Below are positions 23,765-34,381 of a stretch of DNA of 64,000 nt, in pieces (position 1 is the stretch's first letter; each line of letters opens with the position of its first letter). The translations under genes were made by a program, and so were the position numbers. Under the pieces are notes generated by a model that worked only from the letters and a program-made list of their open reading frames with translations, had not been told where the DNA came from and did no database searches. The DNA comes from CBDATA01 sp965215615 (lineage in GTDB: Bacteria; Acidobacteriota; Vicinamibacteria; Marinacidobacterales; Marinacidobacteraceae), in assembly GCA_965215615.1 (NCBI GenBank), contig OZ244068.1, positions 620,001 to 684,000 on the forward strand, given 5' to 3'.

Positions 23765-24026
23765 CGGGCTTCCCGAACCACTCCGGTGGCATGGGAGAGA
23801 CGATGTCGCCGAGGATGCGGATGCGCCCCTGATCCCGTCCGAAGGGTGCCTCGCGCCTCGGTCGGTACGGCGTGAGCCGGGAGATCGGCTGCCCGTTTTT
23901 GGTGATGAGAATCTCTTCGCCGGACTCCGCAATCTCGCCCATGAGTCGAAGGCACCGGGCCTTGAATTCCGAAGCCTCGATGACCCGGACACCCGGTATC
24001 CGGTCTCTGCTCGCGAGCGATTCCAT
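23745..24026 (-). CDS. Phd/YefM-type antitoxin, without a visible toxin
   Basis: A 93-residue protein with VRVIEASEFKARCLRLMGEI and ILITKNGQPISRLTPYRP, the DNA-binding fold of Phd/YefM antitoxins. The C-terminus ends PPEWFGKPVSDPDQ. A PIN toxin would normally follow directly downstream, but that space is the carbonic anhydrase gene, whose 3' end it overlaps by 20 bp. It is therefore an orphan or remnant of a lost module. An internal start a few codons in (near VRVIEAS) is possible. Confidence 0.72.
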   Translation of the reverse strand: MESLASRDRIPGVRVIEASEFKARCLRLMGEIAESGEEILITKNGQPISRLTPYRPRREAPFGRDQGRIRILGDIVSPMPPEWFGKPVSDPDQ

Positions 24027-24064
24027 CGTGCATGGAATGGTAGATGGTCAGACAGGAGCTGTTT

Positions 24065-25216
24065 TTACGGCCAGAGCGTTCCCGTCGCGACCCGCTCCGC
24101 GAAAAGTTCGGCCGGCCAGATTTCGATTCCATCTTCGGAACGGAACGGCCGATCTCCCGTATAGACGAGGATGCGCCGCGCGAACCGGGGGAAGTCGGAG
24201 ATGAGGCGCAGTCCGCGCAGCAGTCCGGCGTGGTAGCGGGCGGTCGCCTTTACTTCGATCCCGAGGAATTCGCCGCCGCGTTCGAGCACGAAGTCCACTT
24301 CCGAGCGGGTGCGAAGCGTGGACCAGTACCCGAGGCGTTCGAAGAGTTCCCGGCTCGGGGCGTGAGCGCGGAGAGTCGTTGCGACCCAGCTTTCGAGGAG
24401 GGGGCCGCGTTCTTCCGCGGTGAGGGGGCCGAGTTGGCGCTTGACCGCGCGGACGATCCCCGGGTCCACCCAGTAGAGCTTGGGCGCGCGACGCTCGCGG
24501 GTTCTGAGGCGCGACTCGTAGGCCGGGACCCGGTGGACGAGGAGGGTGTCTTCGAGGATCTGGAGGTATCCGGCCACCGTTGGGCGAGCCACCCCGGCAT
24601 CGCGCGCGATCGAGGCCACGTTCAGCAGTTCGGCGTTCCGGAGCGCTGCGACCGGAAGGAAACGGGAGAACGCCGGAAGGTTGCGGGTCATGGCCTCGGC
24701 GCGGATTTCCTCGGAGAGATAGAGGAGCGCCCATGCTTCGAGCACCTCGCGAGGAGTCTCGCTGTTCCAGACGAGCGGCAACGAGCCGTGGCGGAGGACG
24801 CGGTCGAGGTCGAAGTCGCTTCCCAGCTCGGAGGCGGTGAGCGGAAACATGGTGCGCAGCAAGGCGCGGCCGGCCAGCAGGTTGACTCCGGCGGCGCGCA
24901 GTTTCCTTGCGCTGGAGCCGAGCAGCGCGAAGCGAAGGCCGCGGTCTTCGATCAGCCGGTGGACTTCGTTGAGCAGCGCCGGAAGTCGCTGGATTTCATC
25001 CACGATCACCCAGCTTCCGGGGTCGAGAGAGCCGAGGGCCTGCGGAAACAGCGAGGGGTCCGCGAGCAGATCCTGGTAGAGGCGCTGGTTCAGCAGGTCC
25101 AGGCGGGTCGCGTCCGGAAGCGCCCGGCGGACCCAGGTGCTCTTGCCGACTCCCCGGAGGCCCAGCAGGAAGAAACTCTGGTCGGGGCGCTTCAGAAAAC
25201 GCGGGTAATGTGTCAT
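24065..25216 (-). CDS. AAA_14 / DUF4143 family ATPase
   Basis: A 383-residue protein: Walker A GLRGVGKST (19-27), Walker B VIVDEIQRLP, sensor segment FALLGSSARKLR, a short helix-turn-helix-like stretch (NVASIARDAGVARPTVAGYLQIL), then DUF4143 with GYWSTLRTRSEVDFVLERGGEFLGIEVKATAR, which has nuclease-like D/ExK spacing. The role is unknown. It starts at ATG 25216 (MTHYPRFLKRPDQSFFLLG). It diverges from apt with about 50 bp between them. Confidence 0.87.
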   Translation of the reverse strand: MTHYPRFLKRPDQSFFLLGLRGVGKSTWVRRALPDATRLDLLNQRLYQDLLADPSLFPQALGSLDPGSWVIVDEIQRLPALLNEVHRLIEDRGLRFALLGSSARKLRAAGVNLLAGRALLRTMFPLTASELGSDFDLDRVLRHGSLPLVWNSETPREVLEAWALLYLSEEIRAEAMTRNLPAFSRFLPVAALRNAELLNVASIARDAGVARPTVAGYLQILEDTLLVHRVPAYESRLRTRERRAPKLYWVDPGIVRAVKRQLGPLTAEERGPLLESWVATTLRAHAPSRELFERLGYWSTLRTRSEVDFVLERGGEFLGIEVKATARYHAGLLRGLRLISDFPRFARRILVYTGDRPFRSEDGIEIWPAELFAERVATGTLWP

Positions 25217-25267
25217 GGAAGCACCAATAATACGGGTAAATAGACAGCAAACAATTCCGAAAGCCCT

Positions 25268-25813
25268 TTGAGCTCCGCTACCATCGGCCCGGTGGAAGCC
25301 CTCCGTTCGCTCATCCGGGATGTGCCCGGCTTTCCGAAGCCGGGAATCCTGTTCCGGGACATCACCACGCTGCTCAAGGATCCTCGGGGGCTCGCGCTCG
25401 CGGCCGATGGCCTCGCCGAAGCGACCGAAGGTCTCGGGGCCGAGCTGGTCGTCGGCGTGGAATCACGCGGCTTCCTCCTGGGGCCGGTGCTCGCGCTCCG
25501 GCTCGGGACCGGTTTCGCGCTCGCCCGCAAGCCGGGCCGGCTTCCTGCCGCCGCCATCCGGGCCGATTACCAGCTCGAGTACGGCGAGAACTCCCTCGAA
25601 CTCCACGAAGACGCGGTGCGGCCGGGACAGCGGGTGCTCATTACCGACGACCTGCTCGCGACCGGCGGCACGGCCGCGGCGGCCGCCGAACTCGTGGAGC
25701 GGCTCGACGGAACGGTCGCCGGGTTCGGGTTCCTCGTCGAGCTCGCCCTCCTCGGCGGCCGGGAAAAGCTGGGGGATCGGCCGGTGCGCTCGCTGGTTCG
25801 CTACGACGAATGA
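25268..25813 (+). CDS. apt: Adenine phosphoribosyltransferase
   Basis: About 181 residues. VPGFPKPGILFRDITTLL is the Apt hallmark, GVESRGFLLGP the hood region and VLITDDLLATGGTAAAA the PRPP-binding loop. It salvages adenine to AMP. The TTG start at 25268 is uncertain; a GTG at 25292 (VEALRSLIRDVPGF) would also give a complete domain. The AT-rich start of a decayed region follows the stop. Confidence 0.92.
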   Translation: MSSATIGPVEALRSLIRDVPGFPKPGILFRDITTLLKDPRGLALAADGLAEATEGLGAELVVGVESRGFLLGPVLALRLGTGFALARKPGRLPAAAIRADYQLEYGENSLELHEDAVRPGQRVLITDDLLATGGTAAAAAELVERLDGTVAGFGFLVELALLGGREKLGDRPVRSLVRYDE

Positions 25814-25830
25814 ATCAAATATGAATATAT

Positions 25831-26121
25831 TTTGATGTCGCCGACCAGTCGGAATTCCTGAATTTCGCCCCGGTCGAGCTGAAGGGGGGAAGCCCGAACG
25901 CACGCGAGGTCGCTCGCCAACTGCAGGCGGGAGCCAACATCGGCGGTCCACTTCTCCTGACACCCGCCACGATCAGGTTTCGGCCCGTCGTGGGGTATGG
26001 CGGCGAGCTCTGGAAGGTCCAGCGCCGCCGGTTCCGGGAGCAGCGGATTCAGTTCCAGGGCCGCACCGCAATCCCGCAGTTACTGCGATGCGGAGATTCG
26101 CTCGCGAGCGCCTTCGGGTGA
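25831..26121 (+). pseudogene. C-terminal remnant of an unknown protein (nuclease-like ELKG motif)
   Basis: An open frame of 96 codons begins right after an in-frame TGA (25822-25824) and ends at TGA 26119-26121. It has no usable start codon near its beginning, yet it reads as sensible protein: FLNFAPVELKGGSPNAREVARQLQAG, then RFRPVVGYGGELWKVQRRRF and LLRCGDSLASAF. The ELKG-plus-QLQ pattern is seen in PD-(D/E)XK-like proteins of defence loci. The N-terminal half is missing, probably lost at the AT-rich junction at 25805-25830. Identity is tentative. Confidence 0.45.
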
Positions 26122-26133
26122 GTGCTACGCGTC

Positions 26134-27041
26134 CTACCCCTCGATCCCGAGGAGTTTTCTGAGCGTTTCCGTTTCCAGGCTCGGTCGGCCTTTGCCCAGA
26201 TGCGTGAGGCCACGCACTTCCAGTGCTCGGTTCTTTTTCCTGTCTTCTTCGTTCTGGCTGAACAGGTGTTTGGCCTGTTTGGCCCCGAAGCGGAAGAGCC
26301 AGTCCTTGACGAACACCGTGTTCTTACGGACTGGACCGTCCTTTTCTGACGCCTTGGCCAACCTTCCCGTCGGGGTGAAAAGCGGCAGGAAGTAGGCGAG
26401 TGGTTTGCCCCTTCGCGCTGCGAGCTCTTGGTTGATCCGTTCGAGGTCGTTTTCCACGAAACAGGTCTTTCGGAAAGTGGCGTTGGTGGCCATTCCGATA
26501 TACCAGGGGTTCATGGACTGGCCGTGCTGGATCGCGAGGACGTATACGCCGATGGAGTTTTCGAGTTCCGATCTTCCGCTCGTCTTGCGCTTCTCCCAGA
26601 AGCTGTGGATGTCTTCGGGATCGATCGTCTTCGGGTTCTTGCTCCGGACCGGAATTTCGTATGGGCCGCGGACTTCATAACGATATTTCGGACTCGAACC
26701 ATCGCCGACGTGGATCGGCTCCTTGATTCCGAAGAGCTCGCGGAACTTTGCGATATCGCTGGGCTCCTTTCCCGGTTGTTCGGGAGGGTTGAGAATTCCG
26801 AGCAAGGATGTCTGTTTCAGATCGGAAGTGATTTGCTTGTTGACAAGTTCCTGGTTCTGCTCGAAAGCCATTCGGATCAGGCGCTTTTCGAGAAAGCGAA
26901 TCCCATCGTGCTGATCTGCCTGTTCCGAGAATCTCCCATTCTCGACCTGGGCGAAGACTTGTCGAATTCATGCTTGTCCAGCCACTTCTCATGGCCGCCT
27001 TCGTCCTTGAATTCGAAAGGACCAAATGTCTCGAAAAGCAT
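26134..27041 (-). pseudogene. GIY-YIG-like nuclease gene broken by a one-base deletion
   Basis: The main frame (from 26871 down to 26134) gives a 245-residue protein with GVYVLAIQ followed about 15 residues later by PWYIGMATNATFRKTCF, the GIY...YIG pattern. Reading further upstream, this frame is still sensible (FAQVENGRFSEQADQHDGIR, then FLEKRLIRM) back to about 26957 but has no ATG before a stop. The other frame supplies the missing start: ATG at 27041, MLFETFGPFEFKDEGGHEKW then LDKHEFDK, ending at the same point. Adding one G near 26957 would join them (HEFDKVFAQVENG). The gene was thus about 300 residues and is now interrupted. Function is inferred only. Confidence 0.6.
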
Positions 27042-27147
27042 GTCTGTTTCCCGGTGGCCCGCGCTTCGGATCGCGCCTGTGCCACTCGGCCAAAATCTTA
27101 CCCCCCCCGAAAATCAAGAATCAACGCTCACGCTATGTCTCCCGATG

Positions 27148-28320
27148 TCATGGTGTTTGAATAGGAATCGTGCTGCCTTCTTCAAGCGCCTGGAGGTATC
27201 CCTCGTAGGCGAACAGGCGGTTGCGGCGCTTGCCGGTGATTTCCCGGACGATTCCGCATTCCGTGAGCGTGTCCATGGCGGAGGCCGCCGTTCCGTAGGC
27301 CAGTCGGGTCATGGAGCGAGCGGCCGGTAGCGAGAGGATCGGGCGCTCTTTCAGGGCTTCGTGAATCCGCATCGCGGAGCCGGCGCGCCGTCCCGCCGTC
27401 TTCGCCAACCGGTTGCGGTCATCCTCGAACATCCGGGAAAGTTGGCCGGCGGTGGCGATGGCGTGTTCTGCGACCTGTCGCACGCCTTCGAGAAAGAAAC
27501 CGATCCACGCCTCCCAGTCGCCCGTCTGTCGAGTGCCATCGAGGAGCTCGTAGTAGGTGGCCCGGTGCTGTTTGAGGTACAGACTCAGATAGAGAAGGGG
27601 TTGCCGGAGCACGCCGGACTGGCAGAGGAGGAGCGTGATGAGCAGCCGTCCGATCCTGCCGTTCCCGTCGAGAAACGGGTGGATCGTCTCGAACTGCGCA
27701 TGGGCCAGCCCCGCCCGGATGAGCACCGGAAGGCCGTCGGCCTCTTCGTGGAGGAACTTTTCCCAAGCGGTCATGCAATCCGGGACGGCATCCGGGGGAG
27801 GAGGTACGAAGTGGGCGTTGCCGGGTCGGCTGCCACCGATCCAGACCTGGGAGCGCCGGAATTCGCCGGGGGCTTTCTCGTTGCCCCGGCCGTGCGCCAG
27901 CAGCACGCCGTGGGTCTCCCGGATCAGCCGGTTGGAGAGGGGGAGATCCTCCAAGCGTCGGAGGCCGTGATCGAAGGCGGCTACGTAGCTCGAGACTTCC
28001 CGGACATCGTCGAGCGGTGCTCCCGGCGCTTCCTCCAGTTCGAAGAGCAGGAGGTTGGACAGGGTGGACTGGGTTCCCTCGATCTGCGAGGACAGCACGG
28101 CCTCCTTGCGCACATAGGAATAGAGGAACAGAGCCGGGTTCGGGAGAAGCCCCGAGATGCCGTCGAGGCGACCAAGGGCGAGGTTGGCACCTTCGAGCGC
28201 CCGCTGCAGCGGGCCGTCCAGTTGGAGAGGCGGGTCCGGCGGCAGGGGGGCCGGCACGAAGGCGCGGACCTGTTCCCCGGGGCTCGTGAGGATCCGGCAG
28301 GAGCCGGTGGTCCGTCGCAT
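27148..28320 (-). CDS. Fic family protein (AMPylator-type)
   Basis: A 390-residue class II Fic enzyme. The inhibitory helix is SSQIEGTQST (77-86), the catalytic motif is HPFLDGNGRIGR with His214, and a C-terminal winged helix (AARSMTRLAYGTAASAMDTL) follows. Fic proteins transfer AMP from ATP to target hydroxyls and are held inactive by the (S/T)xxxE(G/N) Glu. The ATG at 28320 gives the typical MRRTTGSCRILTSPGEQVRAFVP start; 28368 is less likely. A short perfect inverted repeat CTTCCAAAAAGGAAG near 28360 lies in its promoter region and could be an operator. Confidence 0.88.
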   Translation of the reverse strand: MRRTTGSCRILTSPGEQVRAFVPAPLPPDPPLQLDGPLQRALEGANLALGRLDGISGLLPNPALFLYSYVRKEAVLSSQIEGTQSTLSNLLLFELEEAPGAPLDDVREVSSYVAAFDHGLRRLEDLPLSNRLIRETHGVLLAHGRGNEKAPGEFRRSQVWIGGSRPGNAHFVPPPPDAVPDCMTAWEKFLHEEADGLPVLIRAGLAHAQFETIHPFLDGNGRIGRLLITLLLCQSGVLRQPLLYLSLYLKQHRATYYELLDGTRQTGDWEAWIGFFLEGVRQVAEHAIATAGQLSRMFEDDRNRLAKTAGRRAGSAMRIHEALKERPILSLPAARSMTRLAYGTAASAMDTLTECGIVREITGKRRNRLFAYEGYLQALEEGSTIPIQTP

Positions 28321-28395
28321 CGCGGGTTCTTCTTCCGGTTTTTGGAATAACGGGTTTCGTTCTTCCAAAAAGGAAGGGTAAACGGAAATAACGAC

Positions 28396-28414
28396 CCCCG
28401 CTCCGGAGGCGGGT
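28396..28414 (-). terminator. Possible hairpin terminator after proS
   Basis: On the minus strand, 10 bp past the proS stop, the sequence reads CCCGCCTCCGGAGCGGGGG, a GC stem with a small loop, then GTCGTTATTT. The run of T is poor, so termination efficiency is uncertain. Confidence 0.4.
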
Positions 28415-28423
28415 TCCGTCCGG

Positions 28424-30193
28424 TCAGGCGTAGGGCGGGACGGTGATCCGGGCTTCGATCTCCTCGATCAGCGCCTGTTTGCGTTCGGTCAGGACCTCGG
28501 CGAGCTTCTCGATCGGGACGATCTCGCCCTTGCGGTCTCCCCGCAGGCGGACTTCCGCGCCTCCCTCGGCGAGGGCCCGCCGGGCGACCACCACCCGCAG
28601 CGGAATCCCGATCAGGTCGGCATCGGCGAACTTGACCCCGGCGCGCTCGTCCCGGTCGTCGTGGAGCGTTTCGAGCCCTGCCGCTTCGAGCTGGTCGTGG
28701 ATCCGCTCCGCGACCTCCATCGCCTCCCGGTCGGCTTCGGAACGCCCGCCGAGCGCGATGAGATGCACATCGAAGGGGGCCACGCTCATCGGCCAGCGCA
28801 GGCCGTCCCCGTCGTGGTGTTCTTCGGCGACGCAGGCGAGGAGTCGCCCCGAGCCGATGCCGTAGGAGCCCATCCAGATCGGCTGTTCGGCACCGTGTTC
28901 GTCGAGGAAGTGGCCGCCCGCCGAGTCGGCGTATCCGGTCCCGAGCTGGAAGATGTTCCCCACTTCCACGCCGCGCGAGGTGCTGAGCGGCTTGCCGCAT
29001 TGGTAGCAGCAGAAGCCGTCGTCCGCATTCGCGATGTCGGCAACGATCTTCGGCTCGTAGTCGCGCCCGGCGTTCACGTTCCTGAGGTGGACCCCCGGAC
29101 GGTTCGCTCCGGCCACCAGGTTGGGCGAGGTCACCACCGAGTCGTCGCAGATCACGAGGCCGGAAGTCAGACCGATCGGGGAGGCATATCCGGGCTCGGC
29201 CCCCGCCTTCCGGATCGCCTCGTCGTCGGCCGGCTGGAGCCACGAGGCACCGACCGCTCCCGCGAGCTTGGTTTCGTTCACCTCCATGTCTCCGCGGATG
29301 ACCGCCACGATGAGTTCCTCGCGGTTGCCGCCGTCCATGCCGCCGATCAGGAAGACCACCTTGGCGGTGCGGCTCTCCGGGATGTCGAGGAAGGCGGTGA
29401 GGTCGCGGATCGTCGAAGCGCCCGGAGTGTCCACCGGCTCGGCCGGCAGCGCCTCCTCGGACTCGGCGGATGTCTTGCGGAAGCGGGCCACCTGCCGGTT
29501 GGCGGCGTACCCGCAGGCGGAGCACAGCACGAGGGTGTCCTCGCCGATCGAGGAGAGGTACATGAACTCGTGAGCCTGCTTGCCGCCCATCATGCCCACG
29601 TCGGAGCCGACCGCGATGGTGGGGATGCCACACCGGCCGAAAATCCGGAAATAGGCGGCGTAGTGCGCCCGGTACTGGCGCGCGAGCCCCTCCGGGTTCC
29701 GGTCGAGGCTGTAGGAATCCTTCATCGTGAACTCCCGCACCCGGATCAGGCCGGCGCGCGGCCGCGGATCGTCCCGGAACTTGGTCTGGATGTGATAGAC
29801 GAGCTGGGGCAGTTGCCGCCACGACTGGATTTCGGTGCGGCAGAGATCGGCGACCACTTCCTCGTGGGTCATCGCCAGCACCAGATCGCTCTGCTTGCGG
29901 TCCTCGAAGCGGGCCATCTCCGCTCCCACGCTGTCGTAGCGTCCCGACCGCCGCCAGATTTCCGCGGGGTGCACCACCGGCATCGTGATCTCCTGCCCGC
30001 CGATCCGGTTCATCTCCTCGCGCAGGATGTTCTCGATGCGGGTGATGGACCGGTGGGCGAGCGGCAGGTACGAGAAGAGCCCCTGGCCGAGCTGCCGGAT
30101 GAACCCGGCGCGCAGCAGCAACCGGTGGCTCGGAGCTTCGATCCCGGCCGGACTCTCGCGGAGGGTCAGCCCGAAGTGGGAGGAAAGGCGCAT
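28424..30193 (-). CDS. proS: Prolyl-tRNA synthetase, bacterial type with editing domain
   Basis: A 589-residue class II synthetase. Motif 2 and 3 regions (TKFRDDPRPRAGLIRVREF; GSYGIGSGRLLACV) are clear. The YbaK-like insertion domain spans about residues 240-400 (TIRDLTAFLDIPESRTAKVV, KLAGAVGASWLQ), which hydrolyses Ala-tRNAPro. The C-terminal anticodon-binding domain is RVVVARRALAEGGAEVRLRG. The length is normal for the bacterial type. The ATG at 30193 gives MRLSSHFGLTLRESPAGIEA. folC lies 11 bp upstream on the same strand, so the two are probably cotranscribed with accD. Confidence 0.95.
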   Translation of the reverse strand: MRLSSHFGLTLRESPAGIEAPSHRLLLRAGFIRQLGQGLFSYLPLAHRSITRIENILREEMNRIGGQEITMPVVHPAEIWRRSGRYDSVGAEMARFEDRKQSDLVLAMTHEEVVADLCRTEIQSWRQLPQLVYHIQTKFRDDPRPRAGLIRVREFTMKDSYSLDRNPEGLARQYRAHYAAYFRIFGRCGIPTIAVGSDVGMMGGKQAHEFMYLSSIGEDTLVLCSACGYAANRQVARFRKTSAESEEALPAEPVDTPGASTIRDLTAFLDIPESRTAKVVFLIGGMDGGNREELIVAVIRGDMEVNETKLAGAVGASWLQPADDEAIRKAGAEPGYASPIGLTSGLVICDDSVVTSPNLVAGANRPGVHLRNVNAGRDYEPKIVADIANADDGFCCYQCGKPLSTSRGVEVGNIFQLGTGYADSAGGHFLDEHGAEQPIWMGSYGIGSGRLLACVAEEHHDGDGLRWPMSVAPFDVHLIALGGRSEADREAMEVAERIHDQLEAAGLETLHDDRDERAGVKFADADLIGIPLRVVVARRALAEGGAEVRLRGDRKGEIVPIEKLAEVLTERKQALIEEIEARITVPPYA

Positions 30194-30204
30194 GGGGCGG
30201 GAGT

Positions 30205-31578
30205 CTAGGGTGGGGCCATCGCCTCTTCGACGGCGACCGATTCGAGTTCGCTCGAATCGAATATCCCCGGCTGGATCTCCTGACGGCCCTCTCCGATCGC
30301 GACATACGCCTCGCCGAGCAGGTAGATCGACCCGGCCACCACGATTTCGCCTGATGCGCCGGCGAGCTCCCGCGCCCGGGCGAGCGCGGGTCCGATGCCC
30401 GTCGCCGTCTCGGCTGGAGCCGGACTTTTCCGGACCTGTTCCGCGAGCTCGGCTTCGGAGAGCGACCGCCGGGTCTCCGCCCGCGTCAGCACCACCCGGT
30501 CGAAATGGGGGAGCAGCGGCGCGAGCATCGCCTCGGCCTTCTTGTCGCGCATCGCGCCGAAAACCAGCACCCGCGGCCGGTCGCGGGGGAGCTCCTCGAG
30601 GAACCCGGCGAGCCGGCGGGCTCCGTCCGGGTTGTGGGCCGCGTCCAGCAGCAGCCGGGGTTCTCCCGGCTGTTCGGGCACCCAATCGAGACGGCCGGGC
30701 CAGCGGGTTTTTGCGATCCCGCGACGAAGGCGATCCGGATCCGGGCCGGGAAGGCCCAGTTCCTCGAGGGCGCATTCGGCACCGCGCACGGCGAGCGCCA
30801 GGTTTTCGATCTGATGACGGCCGGGGAGAGGCAGGGTGAGGCCGTCGTAGGTTCGGGCGAGGGTGCGGAGGGTTCCCGTGGAAGCGGCCCGGTGTGGCCG
30901 GAAGTCCGCCTCGGTTTCGCGGGCCACCGCGTGGAACCGGGCTCCCCGGTTTCCGGCGCTCTCTTCGAGAACTTCGAGCGCTTCCGGGTGCTGCTCTGCT
31001 GCGATCAGCGGGCGGCCAGGTGCCGCGATCGCGCCCTTTTCGGCGGCGATGCGGTCCACCGTGCTCCCGAGGAAACGCTCGTGGTCGAGGGCGATGCGGG
31101 TGATGAGCGCCACCCGGGTGTCCACGACTCCGGTGGCATCCCAGCGGCCGCCCATGCCGGCTTCGAAGATGCCGATGTCCACCCGCCGCCGGAAGGCGAG
31201 GAGCGCCACGCCGGTGATGGTCTCGAAAAAAGACGGCTGATGGCCGGCGGGAAAGGCGGCCGAGGCTTCCGCCACCATGCCAACCAGTTCGGCGAATTCA
31301 TTCGGAGCGATGGGAACCCCGTCGATCACGATCCGCTCTTCGATGTCCACGAGATGCGGAGACGTGAACCGCCCGACGCGGAGACCCTCGGCGCGGAGGA
31401 TGCTGTCCACGAGAGCCACTGTGGAGCCTTTCCCGTTGGTGCCCGCCACCCGGATCGCGGGAATCTCGCGCTCCGGGTGGCCGAGCGCCTCGACCAGCTC
31501 CCGGATGTTCCGGAGGCCGACCTTGACGTGGAACTGCTCCCGCTCTTTCAGGTAACGGCGCGCCGCTTCGTAGCGCAT
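30205..31578 (-). CDS. folC: Folylpolyglutamate / dihydrofolate synthase
   Basis: A 457-residue Mur-ligase-like protein with the P-loop RVAGTNGKGSTVALVDSIL, the EAGMGGRWDATG omega region and the C-terminal LLLDAAHNPDGARRLAGFLEEL. It adds glutamates to folates and, in bifunctional forms, makes dihydrofolate. accD is 23 bp upstream and proS 11 bp downstream on the same strand; accD-folC adjacency is common in bacteria. About 30 residues beyond the usual C-terminus (IQPGIFDSSELESVAVEEAM) have no known role. Confidence 0.93.
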   Translation of the reverse strand: MRYEAARRYLKEREQFHVKVGLRNIRELVEALGHPEREIPAIRVAGTNGKGSTVALVDSILRAEGLRVGRFTSPHLVDIEERIVIDGVPIAPNEFAELVGMVAEASAAFPAGHQPSFFETITGVALLAFRRRVDIGIFEAGMGGRWDATGVVDTRVALITRIALDHERFLGSTVDRIAAEKGAIAAPGRPLIAAEQHPEALEVLEESAGNRGARFHAVARETEADFRPHRAASTGTLRTLARTYDGLTLPLPGRHQIENLALAVRGAECALEELGLPGPDPDRLRRGIAKTRWPGRLDWVPEQPGEPRLLLDAAHNPDGARRLAGFLEELPRDRPRVLVFGAMRDKKAEAMLAPLLPHFDRVVLTRAETRRSLSEAELAEQVRKSPAPAETATGIGPALARARELAGASGEIVVAGSIYLLGEAYVAIGEGRQEIQPGIFDSSELESVAVEEAMAPP

Positions 31579-31601
31579 CGGCCGGCCGGTCGGGGGTGGC
31601 T

Positions 31602-32516
<915 letters not shown>

Positions 32517-32591
32517 GAATCCCGTCACTCTATCAGACAGGGTGCCGCCGGAGCCGGTATCATCGGGGGCTGTTTTCCGCCGGAGGAAATC

Positions 32592-34379
<1,788 letters not shown>

Positions 34380-34381
34380 GG

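Noticed and set aside
26675..27085. 136-codon minus-strand frame at the GIY-YIG-like gene
   Set aside because: Ser/Arg-rich without domain signal; the other two frames over the same bases join into a coherent protein.
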